A stretch of DNA of 64,000 nt from Fluviicoccus keumensis. Its GTDB lineage: Bacteria > Pseudomonadota > Gammaproteobacteria > Pseudomonadales > Moraxellaceae. This document shows, one piece after another, positions 1 to 10,090 of the stretch (position 1 is the stretch's first letter; every line of letters starts with the position of its first letter). The translations under genes and the position numbers were made by a program. The DNA lies in NCBI RefSeq assembly GCF_004217445.1, contig NZ_SHKX01000016.1, positions 62,001-126,000 of the forward strand, written 5' to 3'. Below the pieces are notes generated by a model. The model searched no databases. It was not told where the DNA came from and worked only from the letters and a program-made list of their open reading frames with translations.

Positions 1-257
1 AGCCGGCCCAGGTCTTCCTCGGAAATCAAGCCCTTGCTTTGCAGCTGGAAACCAATGTGCTGGCTGTTCTGGCAGGCCGGATCGGCCATGAATTTGGTCA
101 ATTCGTCCTTGGTCAGCAATCCCGACTCCAGCAGGAGGCGTGAGGCCGACTGCGGCGCCAAGGGGTGCCGGTAGTAGTCCTGCAATTGTTCGCTGTTACG
201 GACAGTGTCCAAAAACGACAGTGAATTCCGTGGGCGGATAACGGGCGCCTGCGTCAT
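1..257 (-). CDS. N-terminal part of an unrecognised protein (runs off window)
   Basis: An open frame starts with ATG at 257 and continues to the window edge without a stop, giving 85 residues of the N-terminus. It has no signal peptide or membrane segment. Two similar stretches, about residues 41-53 (LLLESGLLTKDEL) and 70-83 (FQLQSKGLISEEDL), have the leucine/glycine pattern of the small helical repeats in MshEN/GspE-N type domains. That resemblance is weak and is inference only. It is divergent from the acetyl-CoA synthetase gene, with 244 bases between the two starts. No function is assigned. Confidence 0.6.
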   Translation of the reverse strand, partial: MTQAPVIRPRNSLSFLDTVRNSEQLQDYYRHPLAPQSASRLLLESGLLTKDELTKFMADPACQNSQHIGFQLQSKGLISEEDLGR

Positions 258-501
258 TGATTTGTCTCGCTGAGGGCGCGACCTTGTGCCGGATTTGTAT
301 ACTGCTTCTCAAAATAGCATAGGCATGGCCGAGGTCAACCGTCCGGGGAATGATGCGCGTATTTCAGGCGACGAGCTGCAAATGCGGGCTGCCCGGCGGC
401 TTTTGCGCCCCCGCGTCCCGCAAACCCATTCCAACCGGACGCAAAATGGCTTAAAAACGTTCCCATTCCTTCGGGTCATTACATAACAAGGAGTCTGTCC
501 C

Positions 502-2472
<1,971 letters not shown>

Positions 2473-2501
2473 GGGTGAAAAAGCGGGCGCGATGACGTGG
2501 A

Positions 2502-2635
2502 TTCCCTCTCCCATTGGGGGAGAGGGTTAGGGAGAGGGGGGCAACCCGTGGCCCGAACATGCTTCACCCGGCGACCACCGCCGAACCCTCTCCCGGCGCT
2601 ACGCGCCACCCTCTCCCAAACCTTGGGAGAGGGAA
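2502..2635. repeat. REP/REPIN-like inverted repeat element
   Basis: The spacer between acs and the patatin gene is built from CCCTCTCCC/GGGAGAGGG palindromes. The left part (2502-2540) has TTCCCTCTCCC, then GGGAGAGGG and a second GGGAGAGG. The right part (2584-2635) carries CCCTCTCCC, a GGCGC-TAC-GCGCC type hairpin, CCCTCTCCC and terminal GGGAGAGGGAAA. The two ends are inverted copies of each other, the layout of a REPIN or small MITE. No other copy was seen in this window. It could also act as a folded terminator after acs. Confidence 0.75.
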
Positions 2636-2666
2636 ATACTATTCAAAGGTTAACGACGATATAGTC

Positions 2667-4130
2667 ATGCGCAGACTCCTTCCCCGTTTCGACTTGCAGG
2701 CCCGGCTGGACCAGGCGCAAAGCTATGCCGAATGGCTGGCCGCCGCCGAGGCGCTGGACGAGGCCGAGGGCTTGCTGGAATGGCGGCAGACCGACGGTTC
2801 CGCGTTCTTTCATGAGCGGCTGATCCGCGACCATATCCGCCGCATGCGGACGCTGCGCCAGTCCGGCGACCTGGAAGCGCTGGCGGCGCTGTTGCAGGAA
2901 AGCGTTTACCGTCATCTTGGCGAGCTGAACAATCCCGAGCTGTATCTTTATGCCCGTTCCGGCACCAAGCATGTCGTGACCGAATACCTGGACGAAGTGG
3001 AATGCGTGATGCGCACGCTCTGCGAACAGACCATTCCCGGCATGAGCGAGGCGCGCAAGCTGGCGCTGTTCGAGCAGGCGGCGCTGATCTACGGCCGCCC
3101 GGCGCTGATGCTGAGTGGCGGCGCGGCTTTCGGTATTTATCATCTGGGCGTGGTCAAGGCGCTGTGGGAACAACGCCTGCTGCCGCAGACGCTGGCCGGG
3201 TCCAGCATGGGCGCGATCGTGGCGGCGGCAGTTTGCAACCGCTCCGACGCCGAACTGGACGACCTGTTCGCCGAATCGCAGGACCGCATCCACCGCATTG
3301 CGCTGCGCTGGCGCACGCCGGTGGGGATGTGGAAGCACCGCACCGCCATGGATGAAACGCAGGTGTTCGAGCACATTGTCGCCAACGCGGGCAGCGCCAC
3401 CTTTCTGGATGCCTACCGCCACAGCGGCCGCATCCTGAATATATCCGTATCACCGACGCGCACGCGGCAGAAGCCGCGCGTGCTGAACTACCTGACCTCG
3501 CCGGACGTGCTGGTGGAATATGCGGCGCAGGCTTCATGCGCGGTGCCGGGCCTGTTCCCGCCGGTGGCCTTGCAGGCGCGGCGGGCGGACGGCCGGCAGA
3601 TGCCCTACATGAGCACCGAAACCTGGATTGACGGCACCGTGCACGGCGATCTGCCGCGCGAACGGCTGGCGCGGCTGCACAACGTCAACCAGACCATCGT
3701 CAGCCAGGCCAACCCGCACGTGATTCCCTTCATTACCCACCGCAAGCAGCGCGGCATCCAGGCGGTCGGCAAGCGGGTGGTGTCCTCGTTCATCCATACC
3801 GGCACCGCCGAACTGCTGGATATCGGCCGGCAGTTGCTTGAGAAAACGCCGCTGAACCCGGTACTGGCGCAGGCCCACGCCGTGGCGGCGCAAACCTATC
3901 TGGGCGATATCAACATCCAGTATCCGTTCCGGCCGTCGGCCTACCTGAAAGTAATTTCCAACCCGACCCCGCAGGGACTGGCGGACTATATCCGCGCCGG
4001 GGAGAGGGCGACCTGGCCGCAGATGGCGATGATCCGCGACCTGACCCGCATCAGCCGGGTGTTTCCGGAATGCATCGCCGTGATCCGCGAGCGGATGCGC
4101 CCCCGTGTCGTGGACGCACGCATGGACTAG
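2667..4130 (+). CDS. Patatin-like phospholipase with N-terminal DUF3336
   Basis: Serine acyl hydrolase of the patatin family, expected to release fatty acids from phospholipids or triacylglycerols. An N-terminal DUF3336-type helical region (about 1-145) precedes the patatin domain. The oxyanion motif GGAAFG begins at residue 151, the nucleophile motif GSSMG is at 178-182 (S180), and the dyad aspartate lies in WIDGTVHGD (D322). ATG 2667 was chosen because the conserved DUF3336 start follows at once, while upstream codons lie in the repeat element; this gives 487 residues. No signal peptide is seen. Yeast Tgl3/4/5-type lipases share this architecture, so a neutral-lipid role is possible. Confidence 0.88.
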   Translation: MRRLLPRFDLQARLDQAQSYAEWLAAAEALDEAEGLLEWRQTDGSAFFHERLIRDHIRRMRTLRQSGDLEALAALLQESVYRHLGELNNPELYLYARSGTKHVVTEYLDEVECVMRTLCEQTIPGMSEARKLALFEQAALIYGRPALMLSGGAAFGIYHLGVVKALWEQRLLPQTLAGSSMGAIVAAAVCNRSDAELDDLFAESQDRIHRIALRWRTPVGMWKHRTAMDETQVFEHIVANAGSATFLDAYRHSGRILNISVSPTRTRQKPRVLNYLTSPDVLVEYAAQASCAVPGLFPPVALQARRADGRQMPYMSTETWIDGTVHGDLPRERLARLHNVNQTIVSQANPHVIPFITHRKQRGIQAVGKRVVSSFIHTGTAELLDIGRQLLEKTPLNPVLAQAHAVAAQTYLGDINIQYPFRPSAYLKVISNPTPQGLADYIRAGERATWPQMAMIRDLTRISRVFPECIAVIRERMRPRVVDARMD

Positions 4131-4224
4131 CGTGACTGGCCGTCCGGCTCATTCACGAAGTTGCCATGGAAATTATCCGGCAGTCATGAAACGCTGCCGG
4201 GCTGTTTACGCAGGAGCCCCCATC

Positions 4225-5094
4225 ATGAACATGCCGACCCGTTCTTTCAGCCGCAGCCGTCGTTCCCGCAGTCGTCGCCTTAAACCGCAACTGATTCTGG
4301 CGGGCATCTGTGCCCTGATCATTACGGCCGGAGCCGGTTTTTTCCTGCTTTCGCTCTGGGGATCGGTTCCCAATGTCGCCGGTGTCTGGAAAGGGTTGTC
4401 GGATGGCCGCACCTACGTGATTGAGCGTGAAGGCGACAGTTACCTGCTGGAAGCGGGCGGCCACCGGCTGCCGGTCCAGGGCATCGGGGCCGACCGGCGG
4501 GAAGGACTGCTGCAAATGTCGGTCCGGACCGATTCCGGCTTGCTGGCGAATTGGACTTTTCAGGGCATGGATGCCATTCAGGGCGCACCGGCCATTCATC
4601 TGGACCAGGACGGGCTGCTCTCGGAAACATTGATTTTGCAGCATCCGCTCCGCCCGGATGATCGTCGCCGCCTGCAGCAGGAAGCGCCTTTGGCCCATGC
4701 CGGCTGGTCGCCGTCGTTTGATTGCGCCAAAGCGGCGTCGCAAACCCAGCGCATCCTTTGCACCGACCCGGCGCTGGCCGCCGCTGACAACGTCATCGCC
4801 GGACTGATGAAGCATGCCGATGCGGCGGAAAAGGCCGATGAGGAAACCTGGGAAAATGAAGTCCGCGATACCTGTCCCGATCTGGGTTGCATGCATGCGG
4901 CTTATCGCGACCGGCTGCGGGCGTTGAACATGGCCAACGATGCGAAGGAAGTGGCCAAAATCGAAAAGGAATATGACATGACCAAGCCGATGCCGGAGCC
5001 GGCGGAAGCGGCTCCCGCCGCCACCCCGGCGGCCTCCGCGCCGCCCGCAATGGATGAACTCTCCGCCGGACAGGACGATCCGGATGATAACTGA
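4225..5094 (+). CDS. Membrane-anchored protein with LprI-like domain
   Basis: A 289-residue protein with an arginine-rich N-terminus, one membrane helix (about 20-44) and an extracytoplasmic remainder. After a lipocalin-like or beta-rich stretch (VAGVWKGLSDGRTYVIE onwards), a segment near 165-235 with FDCAKA, RILCTDPALAAAD and a C-x(4)-C pair resembles the LprI/DUF1311 domain seen in lysozyme-inhibitor-like envelope proteins. The C-terminus is rich in Ala, Pro and Glu. ATG 4225 follows CAGGAG at 4211. A longer frame from 4105 overlaps the patatin gene and lacks a good start. The function in this organism is unknown. Confidence 0.7.
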   Translation: MNMPTRSFSRSRRSRSRRLKPQLILAGICALIITAGAGFFLLSLWGSVPNVAGVWKGLSDGRTYVIEREGDSYLLEAGGHRLPVQGIGADRREGLLQMSVRTDSGLLANWTFQGMDAIQGAPAIHLDQDGLLSETLILQHPLRPDDRRRLQQEAPLAHAGWSPSFDCAKAASQTQRILCTDPALAAADNVIAGLMKHADAAEKADEETWENEVRDTCPDLGCMHAAYRDRLRALNMANDAKEVAKIEKEYDMTKPMPEPAEAAPAATPAASAPPAMDELSAGQDDPDDN

Positions 5095-5228
5095 CGGCCC
5101 CAAATGACAAGATTTTGACCCGAGTTGGACTATCGTGCTTGATTTCGCGGCCGGTAAGATGTTTCTATCGGAAAACGATACTTCAGGCGTATGACGCCGG
5201 AACACTGACCCAACCCGCGGGAGTTTTC

Positions 5229-6707
5229 ATGTCCAGCCAGCATCTTGATGTCATTATTGTCGGCGCCGGCCTGTCCGGTATCGGCGCGGCCTTCCACCTG
5301 CAACGCGACTGCCCGAAAAAGACCTACGCCATCCTGGAAAGCCGTCAGGCCATCGGCGGCACCTGGGATCTGTTCCGCTATCCCGGCATCCGTTCCGACA
5401 GCGACATGTACACCCTTGGCTACAGCTTCAAGCCCTGGACCAACCCCAAGGCCATCGCCGACGGCCCTTCCATCCGCAGCTACATCCAGGAAACCGCCCG
5501 CGAGAACGGCATTGACCGCCACATCCGCTACGGCAAGAAGATTGTCAGCGCCGCCTGGTCCACGCCCGATGCCTGCTGGACACTGAACATCCAGAACACC
5601 GCCACCGGCGAAACGGAACAGCTGACCTGCAACTACCTGTGGATGTGCACCGGCTACTACAAGTACGACAAGGGCTACACCCCGGACTTCCCCGGCCGCG
5701 ACACCTTCAAGGGCCAGATCATCCATCCGCAGCACTGGCCGGAAAACCTGGATTACGCGGGCAAGAAGGTGGTGATCATCGGCAGCGGCGCCACCGCCGT
5801 GACGCTGTTGCCCGCCATGACCGACAAGGCCGCGCACGTCACTATGCTGCAGCGCTCGCCGACCTACATCGTCACCATTCCCGAGAAGGACCCGATCGCC
5901 ACCGGCCTGCGCCGTTTCCTGCCGGAGAAGGCGGTCTACCGCATCACCCGCGCCAAGAACGTGTCGCTGACGCTGGGCTTCTTCAACCTGGCGAAGAAGA
6001 AGCCGAAGCCGGTGCGCCGCCTGCTGCTGTCGCTGACCCGTCGCCAGCTGGAGGGCAAGGTGGACATGAAGCACTTCACCCCCAGCTACAATCCGTGGGA
6101 CGAGCGCCTGTGCGCGGTGCCCGACGGCGACCTGTTCAAGGTGCTGCGTCAGGGCAAGGGTTCGGTGGTCACCGACCATATCGACACCTTCACCGAAAAG
6201 GGCATCAAGCTGAAGTCCGGTCAGGAGCTGGAAGCGGACATCATCATCACCGCCACCGGCCTGGATTTGCAGATCATGGGCGGCGCCACCTTCAGCGTGG
6301 ACGGCAAGCCGGTCAACCTGACCGAGCGCATGAACTACAAGGGCATCCTGTTCGAGGGTATGCCGAACCTGGCGATGGTCTTCGGTTACACCAATGCTTC
6401 GTGGACGCTGAAGGCCGACATCAGCAGCGAATACGTCTGCCGCGTGCTGAACCAGATGGACAAGCGCGGCCTGCGCCAGAGCATGCCGGTGAACAAGGAC
6501 CCGTCGGTGAAGCAGGAAGCCTTTGTCGAGATGCATTCCGGCTACATCCAGCGCGCGCTGGCGCATCTGCCGAAGCAGGGCAACAAGGCGCCGTGGAAGG
6601 TCTACATGAATTACATGCTGGATCTGGGGACGCTGCGTTACAAGCCGATTGATGACGGGGTGATGGAGTTTTCCAACCCGGTGGGGAAGGCGCAACGGGC
6701 GGCTTGA
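5229..6707 (+). CDS. almA: AlmA-like flavin-containing monooxygenase
   Basis: FAD/NADPH-dependent monooxygenase of 492 residues. It has GAGLSG (12-17) for FAD, the GGTWDLFRYPGIRSDSDM region, the Baeyer-Villiger/FMO fingerprint FKGQIIHPQHWP (160-171) and a second dinucleotide motif GSGATA (185-190). By recall the sequence closely follows AlmA of Acinetobacter and Alcanivorax, which takes part in oxidation of long-chain n-alkanes; a ketone or wax-related Baeyer-Villiger substrate is the alternative. ATG 5229 puts the FAD motif at the usual distance from the N-terminus. A strong terminator follows. The symbol reflects family resemblance, not demonstrated activity. Confidence 0.82.
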   Translation: MSSQHLDVIIVGAGLSGIGAAFHLQRDCPKKTYAILESRQAIGGTWDLFRYPGIRSDSDMYTLGYSFKPWTNPKAIADGPSIRSYIQETARENGIDRHIRYGKKIVSAAWSTPDACWTLNIQNTATGETEQLTCNYLWMCTGYYKYDKGYTPDFPGRDTFKGQIIHPQHWPENLDYAGKKVVIIGSGATAVTLLPAMTDKAAHVTMLQRSPTYIVTIPEKDPIATGLRRFLPEKAVYRITRAKNVSLTLGFFNLAKKKPKPVRRLLLSLTRRQLEGKVDMKHFTPSYNPWDERLCAVPDGDLFKVLRQGKGSVVTDHIDTFTEKGIKLKSGQELEADIIITATGLDLQIMGGATFSVDGKPVNLTERMNYKGILFEGMPNLAMVFGYTNASWTLKADISSEYVCRVLNQMDKRGLRQSMPVNKDPSVKQEAFVEMHSGYIQRALAHLPKQGNKAPWKVYMNYMLDLGTLRYKPIDDGVMEFSNPVGKAQRAA

Positions 6708-6724
6708 TGTCGGCGGGGTAAATG

Positions 6725-6751
6725 AAAAAGGGGCCGGAAGGCCCCTTTTTT
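6725..6751 (+). terminator. Rho-independent terminator after almA-like gene
   Basis: AAAAAGGGGCC-GGAA-GGCCCCTTTTTT forms a 6-bp GC stem with flanking A/T tracts, 17 bases after the stop codon. The A tract on the left would also let it work on the opposite strand for the gene ending at 6823. Confidence 0.9.
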
Positions 6752-6792
6752 ATTGACAGGCCCTGTTCGGCAAAGCCCTTCATCGTGGCGAA

Positions 6793-6816
6793 GGGTTGAC
6801 GGGGAGGTTCCTTATA
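6793..6816 (+). repeat. 24-base exact repeat, copy 1 (left edge of AT-rich island)
   Basis: The sequence from GGGTTGACGGGG to GGTTCCTTATA is identical to bases 46260-46283. Just to its left is a small hairpin, CCCTTC-ATCGTGGC-GAAGGG (6777-6796), whose loop resembles that of copy 2. It lies exactly where composition changes from GC-rich to AT-rich and only 6 bases beyond the stop codon of the minus-strand gene 6823-7140. Its role is unknown; an island end or attachment sequence is the simplest inference. Confidence 0.75.
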
Positions 6817-6822
6817 GAATGG

Positions 6823-7140
6823 TTAGCGGCCAACACTGATTCTCTCGATGCGAACACCAGTGAAAGCCATATTGTCCTTATCTGACCTCTCTCCCTCCAG
6901 AAAAGGGTCGAGCGACAGATACACCTCATCTTGAGTAACTATCAAAGTGCATTGGCTGATGTCTGAGCAAAGAAAATCGTCATACATCACATATTCAGAC
7001 AAGCCAAATATGCGGAATGATCTCTGCACACCTTCGTAGTCGACTACGTTTAGGTCCACACAGTGCTCTGACGATTGCCAGTTATAGGAGATCGCAACGG
7101 ATGCGAGTCTCGTGTCTCTGAAATCTTTCGATGTGATCAT
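6823..7140 (-). CDS. Hypothetical protein of AT-rich island
   Basis: A 105-residue soluble protein with no recognised family. The sequence is rich in beta-type and acidic residues (SEYVMYDDFLCSDISQC and similar), with no signal peptide or membrane helix. It lies downstream of the nuclease gene 7365-8135 on the same strand, with a folded spacer between them. Codon use is AT-rich, unlike the surrounding chromosome, which suggests acquisition. An accessory or immunity-type role beside the nuclease is only a guess. Confidence 0.55.
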   Translation of the reverse strand: MITSKDFRDTRLASVAISYNWQSSEHCVDLNVVDYEGVQRSFRIFGLSEYVMYDDFLCSDISQCTLIVTQDEVYLSLDPFLEGERSDKDNMAFTGVRIERISVGR

Positions 7141-7172
7141 GCTTCCTTGACCGCAAACTAATGCTTAAGACG

Positions 7173-7250
7173 TAACGCCCTACAGTAAAATCAAAAGCTG
7201 AGGCTACCTCAGCGCCATCAAAAAATACCCCATAATTAGCTGGGGCGTTA
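7173..7250. repeat. Nested inverted repeat between island genes
   Basis: TAACGCCC at 7173-7180 pairs with GGGCGTTA at 7243-7250. Inside are a perfect 7-bp stem GCTGAGG-CTA-CCTCAGC (7197-7213) and a CCCCA/TGGGG stem near 7229-7242. The outline, a long imperfect hairpin 3' of one gene and 5' of the next, recalls an integron attC site. However, the terminal boxes do not match GTTRRRY/RYYYAAC exactly. A simple transcription-attenuating structure is equally possible. Confidence 0.6.
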
Positions 7251-7364
7251 TCGCACTTGAAGAAAAAGTTATATCTGTTAACGGCGCTTATTTCCAGTCT
7301 TTAACAATTTTTTGTTTAAAGATTGCTGTTGAATTGCCTTTATGTAAATACTCAATTACACCCA

Positions 7365-8135
7365 TCAGCTCTTTTGAAAGTCTATATTTATAGTATTCGA
7401 TATTATTCTTGATTGAATATATTCAACATCACAAGAAAGCATCTTCAGCCGCAAGCTATCGCCAACTAAATAAGCATCTTCAAATGTATAACTAACATTA
7501 ACCCTTTTGCCTTCATTGCCATCAAGCTTTTGCTGCAGGTCATATAATGAGTAATATTCGCCTCGTGATTTATCATCAATAAATATTGCATTATTGAGTC
7601 CTGACAAATGGAATTGACCTGGCTCTAATGAAGTGTTTTCTTTTAACCAAGCCTTGTCAATTACAGGCACGAAGCTTGTTATTCTAGGAGATGTAAGGCA
7701 ATTCATTTCAATATTAAATTCGCGTATGAATGGGTTGCCATCTTTGTCTTCCCAGTCATCGTCTCTTTGTTCACGAACAATTAGTAAGTCTATGCGATTG
7801 TTTTTAGCCTTTTTCTCTGCTCCGCTTTGATATCCTGTTTTGGTGGCAAAAACAGGCTTTAAATCGGGTATATCTCTAATTTTTCCGATTAAAGCATCAA
7901 TTTTATCTATGGAAACCTTTGATGCATAATCCTTGCATTCAATAATGGTTTTATATGTGACGCCAGCCAATTCGTATTCCCAATACAGGTCAAACTCACG
8001 CTCAATACCTGAATTATCAATAATTTTTTTATTTCTTTCTATTTCTATATTTCGTTGGCCTCCCAATTCATCGGAATTCAGAAGCGCTTGCTGGAGACTT
8101 TGAACAAATATCTCATAATCTTTGCCATCCGACAT
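7365..8135 (-). CDS. PD-(D/E)XK nuclease, Mrr/restriction-endonuclease-like
   Basis: A 256-residue protein. The N-terminal half has a restriction-endonuclease fold signature: REFDLYW with D49, the E66-C67-K68 (IIECKDY) active site and a GYQSGAEKKAKNNRIDLLIV strand with the Q/G pattern of Mrr-type domains. It probably cleaves foreign or modified DNA. The C-terminal half is unrecognised. The stop at 7365 may be artificial: the -1 frame continues for about 25 sensible codons to a stop at 7288-7290 (see findings). AT-rich codon use and isolation in a small island suggest horizontal transfer. No methylase gene is adjacent. Confidence 0.75.
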   Translation of the reverse strand: MSDGKDYEIFVQSLQQALLNSDELGGQRNIEIERNKKIIDNSGIEREFDLYWEYELAGVTYKTIIECKDYASKVSIDKIDALIGKIRDIPDLKPVFATKTGYQSGAEKKAKNNRIDLLIVREQRDDDWEDKDGNPFIREFNIEMNCLTSPRITSFVPVIDKAWLKENTSLEPGQFHLSGLNNAIFIDDKSRGEYYSLYDLQQKLDGNEGKRVNVSYTFEDAYLVGDSLRLKMLSCDVEYIQSRIISNTINIDFQKS

Positions 8136-8369
8136 GAGTCAGAACTCCATCCAAGATATAGCTTTGAAATCGACACCAAATTCGGTGCCTGTATTTTCCA
8201 GAAACGGCATGGAAGACGGAACACATTTCCCGCAAAGCCCCGTGCCGCAACAACCACAAGCTACCACACCCCCAAAATCCCGACAACGACCCTCCTTGCA
8301 TTCCAGCCGACCGTGTGCCGTAGATCTGGCGGCCGTCATGCCCGGCCGTCTTGATGAAACCGGCAGGGC

Positions 8370-9185
8370 TTATGCATCCAACACCCTCCGCCACTTCGCA
8401 ATCAACGCCCCATGATCCACCTCATCCGGATGAAACCCCGCCTTATAAAACGCCAGATAATGCGGCAGCGTACTGACGACCATATCCGCCAGATAAGCCG
8501 CATCACGCACATTCAGCAGCAACTTGCGCGGACTGCCCAGACTAGCCTTGCGGTCTTGCCACAGCAGGTTGCCGGTCATGGTCGCCACGCCCATCACAAA
8601 GCCCACCGACACCGTGCGCATGCTGCGCCGCCGCTGCGCCAGACTCTCCGGCCCGCTGCCGAACACCGCCTGATAGACATTGAACGCCACCGCCTTGTGC
8701 TCCAGCTCCTCCAGCGCATGCCACAGCCACAACTGCCGCAGGTTGTCGTCAAAGCCGTCGAACAGCTGCGGACGGCTAAGCAGGTGCGCGGCAATCAGGG
8801 CGGTAAAGTGTTCATAGGCCACCGTCGCCGCCAGTTGACGGCGCGGTGAACGGGTGCGCAGGGTGGCCATGCCCGCCTGCATTTGCGGCTCAAAATCCTG
8901 CAGGCGGTAATCGTCCGCCTGGATACCGGCATTGAAGCGGGCGTGCGCCTGCGAGTGCATCGCTTCCTGCCCGATGAACGCCGAAATATCCTTCTGCAAC
9001 TGCGGATCGGTCACCCGGTCGCGGACATTGCGCACGCTATGCACAAAGAATTGCTCGCCGTCCGGGAAGGTGATCGACAAGGCTGTCAGCAGGTGCGACA
9101 TCAGCGGCGACTGGCCCCGGAAGTAGTGACGCGGTAGCGGTCGCTCCGCATCGAAGCGGCTGCGGCGGACAGTGATGGCGCTCAT
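8370..9185 (-). CDS. Predicted metal-dependent hydrolase (PF10118 type)
   Basis: A 271-residue protein of the Metal_hydrol family, which has ferritin-like helical motifs. FPDGEQFFVHSVR, IGQEAMHSQAHARFN and ALEELEHKAVAFNVY supply the Glu and His residues expected to bind two metals. Members are common in hydrocarbon- and sterol-using bacteria; the reaction is not established. It is followed upstream on the same strand by the nitroreductase gene (start 9983), with 15 bases between the coding regions, so the two are probably co-transcribed from the promoter at 10017-10045. Confidence 0.82.
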   Translation of the reverse strand: MSAITVRRSRFDAERPLPRHYFRGQSPLMSHLLTALSITFPDGEQFFVHSVRNVRDRVTDPQLQKDISAFIGQEAMHSQAHARFNAGIQADDYRLQDFEPQMQAGMATLRTRSPRRQLAATVAYEHFTALIAAHLLSRPQLFDGFDDNLRQLWLWHALEELEHKAVAFNVYQAVFGSGPESLAQRRRSMRTVSVGFVMGVATMTGNLLWQDRKASLGSPRKLLLNVRDAAYLADMVVSTLPHYLAFYKAGFHPDEVDHGALIAKWRRVLDA

Positions 9186-9200
9186 GCCGGTCGGCTCCGT

Positions 9201-9983
9201 TCAGACTTCATGCACGAACAGTTCTCGCTCGAAACGCACCTGCGGCCAGAACACGCCGTCTTCAGCACGTTCCCCGGCAGCCACCACCATAATAGGGAAA
9301 GCGCCGTCCGGCAGGTTCAGCAGCTTGCTGACGCGGGCCTCGTCATAACCTTCCATCATGCAGGTGTCGTAGCCGTGCGCGCGGAAGGCCAGCACCAGGT
9401 TCTCGCAGGCCAGCGCGGCGCTCTTGGCAGCCCACAGCTTGACCTCGTCCTCGGTGAACGGACCACGCGGCAGCGGCGTGAAGATGCCGCCCACCGAGAT
9501 CGCCGCCTTCTTCACCCGGGCAAAGCTGTTCAGCGGGCCGGGCATGTAGTTGTAGGGAATCATCTGGTAGTAACGCTTCACCAGCGGCGGTACTTCCGGC
9601 ATCGGCCAGTCGCGCATCATTTTCTTGGAGAACTCGTTGACGCGGTCGGTGCGCGCCACGCAGACAATCAGTTCCGCCGCGCTCTTTGCCGCCCACTGGC
9701 TCATGCAGGCCTTGACCAGCTTGGCTTTCTTGCCGGACGAACGCACCACATAGAACTCCCAGGGTTGCAGGCCGGAGGAGCAGGGGGCCAGCATCGCCAG
9801 ATCCAGGCAGTCGTCCACGACTTCCTTCGGAATCGGCTTGGCGGTGAACTTGCGCACCGAGCGGCGGCTGGTGACGACCTGGCGGAAGGCCTCGACGTCG
9901 ATGCCTTGCGGGGCGGGCTCGTAATAGCGTTCCTTGCCGTCGATCAGTTTGGTCTGGATGGGCGCGTGCGTGGAAGCGGTCAT
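9201..9983 (-). CDS. Nitroreductase-family flavoprotein
   Basis: FMN-dependent oxidoreductase of 260 residues. After a variable N-terminus comes the FMN-phosphate-binding SRRSVRKFTAKPIPKEVV (about 39-56), then APCSSGLQPWEFYVV and, near the C-terminus, the GYDTCMMEGYDEARV and LPDGAFPIMVVAAGER segments typical of the family. It likely reduces nitro, quinone or enone compounds with NAD(P)H. The gene is led by a consensus promoter overlapped by a perfect palindrome (10004-10018), so regulation by a dimeric repressor is likely, although no regulator gene is adjacent. Confidence 0.88.
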   Translation of the reverse strand: MTASTHAPIQTKLIDGKERYYEPAPQGIDVEAFRQVVTSRRSVRKFTAKPIPKEVVDDCLDLAMLAPCSSGLQPWEFYVVRSSGKKAKLVKACMSQWAAKSAAELIVCVARTDRVNEFSKKMMRDWPMPEVPPLVKRYYQMIPYNYMPGPLNSFARVKKAAISVGGIFTPLPRGPFTEDEVKLWAAKSAALACENLVLAFRAHGYDTCMMEGYDEARVSKLLNLPDGAFPIMVVAAGERAEDGVFWPQVRFERELFVHEV

Positions 9984-10003
9984 CGGGGTAACTCCGGCTG
10001 TGA

Positions 10004-10047
10004 TTTGACAGTGTCAAAATTATCGAACTGTTTGATGATTGTCAAAC
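10004..10047. promoter_or_regulatory. Palindromic operator sites before nitroreductase
   Basis: TTTGACA-G-TGTCAAA (10004-10018) is a perfect 7-1-7 palindrome, and GTTTGA-TGATTG-TCAAAC (10030-10047) is a second dyad with the same TTTGA half-site. They overlap the -10 and -35 boxes of the minus-strand promoter. This layout suits a TetR- or MarR-type repressor encoded elsewhere. Confidence 0.65.
10017..10045 (-). promoter_or_regulatory. Sigma-70 promoter of nitroreductase operon
   Basis: Reading the minus strand, TTGACA (10045-10040) is separated by exactly 17 bases from TAATTT (10022-10017), upstream of ATG 9983. The -35 is perfect and the -10 matches four of six consensus bases. Confidence 0.7.
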
Positions 10048-10090
10048 TGTTTGCGCGGAGCTGTCGTGATGGTTGCCAGCGGATCGGGAG

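Larger units (their letters stand above)
6817..8170. other. Small AT-rich genomic island
   Basis: Base composition drops sharply relative to both flanks, and both genes inside (6823-7140 and 7365-8135, minus strand) use AT-rich codons. The left edge coincides with the 24-base repeat. No integrase, transposase or tRNA is present, so the transfer mechanism is not visible. The right boundary is approximate. Confidence 0.65.

Noticed and set aside
6793..6822. TTGACG...TATA in the 24-base repeat as a promoter
   Set aside because: Spacing between the two boxes is only about 10-11 bases, too short for a sigma-70 promoter, and no plus-strand gene follows either copy.
8122..8415. 97-residue plus-strand frame at the right edge of the first island
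   Set aside because: Overlaps the start of the nuclease and the end of the hydrolase gene, low-complexity composition, no ribosome site.
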